Shown piece by piece: positions 60,240 to 64,000 of a stretch of 64,000 nt of DNA. Both the position numbers and the translations under genes were made by a program. Under the pieces are notes generated by a model. The model was given only the letters and a program-made list of their open reading frames with translations. It was not told the DNA's origin and made no database searches. Source of the DNA: Flavobacterium sp. (GTDB lineage Bacteria; Bacteroidota; Bacteroidia; Flavobacteriales; Flavobacteriaceae); NCBI GenBank assembly GCA_016721735.1, contig JADKHM010000004.1, positions 62,001 through 126,000 on the forward strand. Direction: 5' to 3'. Numbering within the stretch: the stretch's first letter is position 1; every line of letters begins with the position of its first letter.

Positions 60240-61982
60240 TTAAAAATCAAATTTATAATTCGCTCCCAACAATACCTGGAAAGACTGCACTGGGTAATTT
60301 AGCCATTTTTCGTACGCTTGATTTCCAATATTATTCAAACGAAGAAAAGCGGTAAAACGTTGGTTGTATTTGTATCCCAAATGTGCGTTGGCATCAAAAT
60401 AACTCTTTACAGTTCTGGTGTCATCTCTCGGCACAATATTGATTATAGAAAGATTTGACTGATAGTCTTTACGATCGCCTACAAAAAACAAATTCGCTCC
60501 CGCATACCATTTTGCAGTAATGTTCGCATCGATATTCGCTCCGAGTTGGAATTGCGGCAAATTCCATGCTTCAGGAAGATCCTCTTGAGAATAGGTGTTG
60601 AAAGTACCATTCACACCAACCGAAACATTTTTCGAAAAGTCTGCTCTTAATTCACCAAACAATCGAAACGTTCTGAGCTTATCATAAGTCAACCCGAACG
60701 AATTTCCGTATTGATACATTTCTTGCACCAAAATAGTATCGTCGTAATTATTGGCTACGAAGAAAGCTTTGTTTTTCTCATTAATCACCGAACCTCGAAC
60801 GGTATAGCTCACACTATTGGCTAACTTCCCTTTCAAACCTGCGTAAACATCAAATTGCTTGTCGGTTGGCGCAATCACTAGAGTTGGCGATAAAAATGGA
60901 TTTTCGTTTGTAAATTCTCGGTAAGAGTTCTGTTGCAACTCCCCATCAATTCCTAAGAAGAAAATCATAAAATCACCCACCACTTTCAATGAGGCATTGG
61001 CTTTTGGATAAAAAAACAATTCATTGTTACTATTTTGTGTATCCATTCCTAGCACAACCTGAGCACCAATTTCAAACGACCATTCATCTTTTCTCATTCC
61101 AAAACTTGGATGAACTCCCAAGTTCGTGTATCCGTATTTAAAATCGAAAGTATCATTAAAAGAACCGCTAACATGATCAACAGTGACTGTCGTTTTGATA
61201 TCTTTTCTAAGCATTTCAAACCCTAAAGTTGGACTCACAAGAAAATGATTCTCTGTTGAACCATACGCATCCCAAAAACGGTTGTACTTTACATTCAAAC
61301 CATTAAAGATGCTTTCATTAAAACTAATTCTCCCACCCAAATTAAAGTTGTTATACGTCTGCCCTTGGTCGATGCGATCAATCACAGAAGCCCGATTCTC
61401 TGCCGTAAGTCCATCACCAAAATCATCCGGCAATCCGTACCAAAAATATTTTTGAATTTGATAGCCTAAATCTCCTGTCCACGCGTACTTTTCCTTCTTA
61501 CTGCCATAGGTTAAACCAATTGATGAATTTAAAAACTTACTAGGCAACTCCGATTCTTTGACGTCTGAAAAAGAAGATAAATGTTTGATATTTCCCGCAA
61601 TAAAATCGGTGTCTCCAATATTTTCTGTGACGTATAATTCCCCCAAAATATTGGCATAACTTCCTACGCCAAGTGTTGCATAATTCTTGAACAAACGCTC
61701 TTGCTCGGTCTTATCCACATTGGCCGCTTTTCCTTTAGATGGAGAAAAAGTAGAAGCCACCGGAAAAGAAAAAATCGAATACTGAATTGGTTCTCTTTTG
61801 GTATTGTCTTCGTCTTCTAAGCCAGGCGTTTCCTTCACTTTAAAAGCATCAGAAATGGTGGGCGTATAAGCTTTCACGACATTCACCACTTCCGTCCCAA
61901 TGTTTTCGTCTTTCTTTTGGGCGGAAAGTTGAAACGTTGCAGTCAGTGCTATGATTAGAATATATTGAAATTTGATTTTCAT
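60240..61982 (-). CDS. outer-membrane beta-barrel protein (TonB-receptor-like barrel without plug)
   Basis: The 580-residue protein has a signal peptide (MKIKFQYILIIALTATFQLSAQ) and an N-terminal segment of about 80 residues with VVNVVKAYTPTISDAFKV. A long run of alternating amphipathic strands follows (about 18-22), ending in QVLLGANYKFDF with a terminal Phe, as expected for a barrel. It looks like the C-terminal part of a TonB-dependent receptor; the plug domain is not recognisable. The big TPR gene lies 84 bases upstream on the same strand, and I recall this pairing from other flavobacteria. Its cargo is unknown. Confidence 0.75.
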   Translation of the reverse strand: MKIKFQYILIIALTATFQLSAQKKDENIGTEVVNVVKAYTPTISDAFKVKETPGLEDEDNTKREPIQYSIFSFPVASTFSPSKGKAANVDKTEQERLFKNYATLGVGSYANILGELYVTENIGDTDFIAGNIKHLSSFSDVKESELPSKFLNSSIGLTYGSKKEKYAWTGDLGYQIQKYFWYGLPDDFGDGLTAENRASVIDRIDQGQTYNNFNLGGRISFNESIFNGLNVKYNRFWDAYGSTENHFLVSPTLGFEMLRKDIKTTVTVDHVSGSFNDTFDFKYGYTNLGVHPSFGMRKDEWSFEIGAQVVLGMDTQNSNNELFFYPKANASLKVVGDFMIFFLGIDGELQQNSYREFTNENPFLSPTLVIAPTDKQFDVYAGLKGKLANSVSYTVRGSVINEKNKAFFVANNYDDTILVQEMYQYGNSFGLTYDKLRTFRLFGELRADFSKNVSVGVNGTFNTYSQEDLPEAWNLPQFQLGANIDANITAKWYAGANLFFVGDRKDYQSNLSIINIVPRDDTRTVKSYFDANAHLGYKYNQRFTAFLRLNNIGNQAYEKWLNYPVQSFQVLLGANYKFDF

Positions 61983-61990
61983 AGTTTGTT

Positions 61991-62063
61991 TCTTTTGAGT
62001 TGCTGTGTTGCTGAGTTGCTGAGCTTTTTCTCAGGCACTCAGCGGCTTAGACACTTAGCAGCC
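61991..62063. repeat. CTGAG/CTCAG inverted repeat cluster
   Basis: GAGTTGCTGTGTTGCTGAGTT followed by CTCAGGCACTCAGCGGCTTAG makes inverted GCTGAG/CTCAG(C) arms in the gap between the barrel gene and the TPR gene. It resembles the repeats that flank element B at 11454-11478 and 11690-11731. Confidence 0.6.
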
Positions 62064-62066
62064 TTA

Positions 62067-64000
62067 TTAATTTTGAATTGATGAATTGGTTTGGGCTTCT
62101 TTCGTTTTAATTCCGTCTAATTCGATTTGTGCTTCTTCAACAACATCTGGAAAACTGCCAAAATTCTTGATGACGCTGTCTAAGATAAAGGTCGCCTGAA
62201 AACTATCTTTCAAAGCATAAAAGTTCTTCGCCATCACAATCAATCCTTTGGCTCCGAAATATTTATAACCAGAGTAATCTTTCGATAATTTTTGAATTAC
62301 TGTGTTCGAAGCGTCGAATTTGCCATCCTTATTTTTGAAATATGCATCATAATAAAGGGCTTCCGCTGCCAATTCACCTTTTGCGATGGTCAGCAATTTA
62401 GCGTACGCCACTCTTGCCTTCGCTTCATCATTGGTTTGAATAGCCGATCTTGCAATGATAATTTGCGCATCCGACTTGACTTTATTATCCATCTTTGGAT
62501 TGGCGAGGACTTTCTCGGCGTAAACAACCGCATTCGGATAATCCTTTTCTTCGTAATACGTTTTCATCAAATTAGATTGGGCAAACGTGACATTTTGAGG
62601 AAAATCAGCTTCCGTTTCTAATCTTTTTAAGACTGTGATGGTTTTGCCAGCATCTTCTTTTTTCAAATAAATTTCCGCCAAACGAGCCAACGATTGCTCG
62701 GTAAATTCGTTTCTCGATTTACCAATAACATATTCATAATTTGGAATCGAACTGTTGGCGTTTCCATCTGCAAAATAGGATTGCGCTAAATAGAAATTGG
62801 CTTTCAAAGCGTGAATCCCGTTCGGGAATTTCGAAACATAGCCGCTCAAATTGGCAATCGCTTGTTTGGTGTTGTTTTGTTGGTATTGTTTCTCCGCAGC
62901 TTCATAAGTATCGTTGTCTAAATCTGCATCAGAAACCGAAACAAAATCGAGTGTTTTTACCCAAGTTGCGTATTCATCAACTTTTCCGTTATCCAAATAA
63001 ATTAAACGTGCTGTCGCAACAGCTTCAACTGCTTCGGGACTTTTAGGATAGTCCGCCGCAATTTTCTTAAATTTCACTAACGCTTGTGTATCATTTTGCG
63101 CATTGTAATACACTAAGCCCTGACGTAATATCGACTTAGAGGAATAAGAACCATTTTTGAATTCGTTCAGCAATTGATCATAAGTCTTAATGGCCAAATC
63201 GTCTTTCTTTTCGGCAACATACGTATTGGCTAATTCAAACAGTGCATCATCTCTGTATTGCGATTTTGGATAGGTCGAAACGAACTTGCTCAAATCTTCA
63301 ATTTTCCGATCATTCTTGGCTACAAATCCGTAGCTAATTCCCTTTTGGAATGCGGCATAATCGGCATCTACACTTTTGAATTCAATTACCTTATTGTATG
63401 CATCCATCGCAGGCCAATACTTCGTCATCACAAATCGGCTGTCAGCCAAACGCAAGTACGCATCATTCAAACGGACTTTGTCATCTTTAACTACGTCAAT
63501 ATAATTTTGAAAATAATTGCCCGCTTGATCGTAGTCTTTCAATTTGAAATAATCATAGGCAACATTATAATTGATGTTTTTGTTTTCTGGCGTTGATTTC
63601 GATTCACCCATCGCCATAAATTGCTTATAACTGCTCAATGATTCAGTGAAATTGTCCAAAACAAATTCGGTTTCTCCTTTCCAAAAAGTAGCGCGAGCAA
63701 GGAATTTTGCATTCTTTGGTTCCGCAATCGACTTTTTAAATAAAGCCAACGCCTCGGTATAACTGCCGTCAGTATACAATTCTAATCCACGGTAAAACGT
63801 TACTTTTTGATAAGCTTCTTTGTTTGCGAAGTTTTTATTTTTCTCTAAAACTTCTAATGCGCCTTTGTAATTCTTCGCTGTGATATAGGAATTGATTAAT
63901 AAAGTCTCGACTTCTTGTTTGCTTGGCGAATTCGGATATTTCTCTAAAAATGCATAAAGTACATCCGGAACAGGTTGGTAGGAATTCCCGATATCATAAC
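62067..64000 (-). CDS. large tetratricopeptide-repeat protein (5' end beyond the window)
   Basis: The frame stays open to the right edge of the window (residues such as YDIGNSYQPVPDVLYAFLEKYP lie beyond the first possible start at 63779), so the gene's beginning is missing; about 643 residues are present. They form at least ten tetratricopeptide-like helical hairpins (YTDGSYTEALALFKKSI, LKDYDQAGNYFQNYI, EKKDDLAIKTYDQLLNEF and so on). Such proteins usually bind other proteins; in the periplasm or outer membrane they help assembly or transport. The barrel protein follows on the same strand and is a possible partner. Confidence 0.88.
   Translation of the reverse strand, partial: YDIGNSYQPVPDVLYAFLEKYPNSPSKQEVETLLINSYITAKNYKGALEVLEKNKNFANKEAYQKVTFYRGLELYTDGSYTEALALFKKSIAEPKNAKFLARATFWKGETEFVLDNFTESLSSYKQFMAMGESKSTPENKNINYNVAYDYFKLKDYDQAGNYFQNYIDVVKDDKVRLNDAYLRLADSRFVMTKYWPAMDAYNKVIEFKSVDADYAAFQKGISYGFVAKNDRKIEDLSKFVSTYPKSQYRDDALFELANTYVAEKKDDLAIKTYDQLLNEFKNGSYSSKSILRQGLVYYNAQNDTQALVKFKKIAADYPKSPEAVEAVATARLIYLDNGKVDEYATWVKTLDFVSVSDADLDNDTYEAAEKQYQQNNTKQAIANLSGYVSKFPNGIHALKANFYLAQSYFADGNANSSIPNYEYVIGKSRNEFTEQSLARLAEIYLKKEDAGKTITVLKRLETEADFPQNVTFAQSNLMKTYYEEKDYPNAVVYAEKVLANPKMDNKVKSDAQIIIARSAIQTNDEAKARVAYAKLLTIAKGELAAEALYYDAYFKNKDGKFDASNTVIQKLSKDYSGYKYFGAKGLIVMAKNFYALKDSFQATFILDSVIKNFGSFPDVVEEAQIELDGIKTKEAQTNSSIQN

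Noticed and set aside
1..64000. Insertion sequence, prophage, integron or plasmid genes
   Set aside because: No transposase, integrase, phage or replication-initiation gene was seen on either strand; gene order is dense and housekeeping in type.

Overview
The window reads as a chromosomal segment of a Bacteroidota bacterium, most likely a flavobacterium (Flavobacteriaceae). The DNA is AT-rich, and the genes have A-rich leaders rather than strong Shine-Dalgarno sequences. Several promoters fit the Bacteroidota pattern (TTG, about 20 bases, TAnnTTTG). There is a type IX secretion (type B) sorting domain on a giant surface protein, a fused SecDF, and a DUF1573 protein. Six copies of a short intergenic element resemble the flavobacterial Flavo-1 RNA as I remember it. 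I see no insertion sequence, prophage, CRISPR array, rRNA or tRNA. Nearly everything is housekeeping or envelope biology, with two cut genes at the window edges.

Layout, left to right. 1-8.5 kb: the end of an outer-membrane beta-barrel protein, an aldehyde dehydrogenase, a polytopic membrane protein, a 1331-residue hybrid sensor kinase and a zinc metallopeptidase, all rightward. 8.5-15.4 kb: an RluA-family pseudouridine synthase and a kinase-less PASTA protein (leftward), then ddl, coaD, a DEAD-box helicase, a NUDIX hydrolase, pyrE and an SRPBCC protein. 15.5-20.5 kb: a complete three-gene type I secretion operon (peptidase-like-domain ABC transporter, HlyD-type adaptor, TolC-type channel) with no visible substrate gene; the N-terminal C39-like domain seems to lack its catalytic His. 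20.5-26.9 kb: birA, then a rightward run rsfS-ftsH-LUD-cdsA-psd-ACBP-lipoprotein SOD, which combines ribosome silencing, membrane proteolysis and phospholipid synthesis. 26.9-33 kb: valS, a DUF1573 protein, an aspartyl-protease/PDZ protein and an aminotransferase.

33.1-41.3 kb is one 2709-residue T9SS-exported surface protein with 13 tandem repeats of about 86 residues. 41.4-45 kb: folE, cysS, yidD, lgt. 45.5-54.7 kb (leftward): secDF, mdh, gyrB, a dipeptide epimerase, asnB. 54.9-60 kb is an envelope-polysaccharide neighbourhood: a GT2 glycosyltransferase overlapping a polytopic glycosyltransferase, a GreA/GreB-like protein, and an SGNH-like/MBOAT pair of the AlgJ/DltD-AlgI/DltB kind. 60.2-64 kb: an outer-membrane beta-barrel protein and a large TPR protein cut by the right edge.

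The most interesting non-coding content is three or more families of dispersed intergenic repeats. The best is a six-copy element in which a short stem covaries in all six copies (CCTG pairs with CAGG in four, CCCG with CGGG in two), which argues for a conserved RNA structure. A second family of near-perfect palindromes sits at four gene ends and probably works as a transcription terminator. All family and domain calls come from reading the sequence; no search was run.
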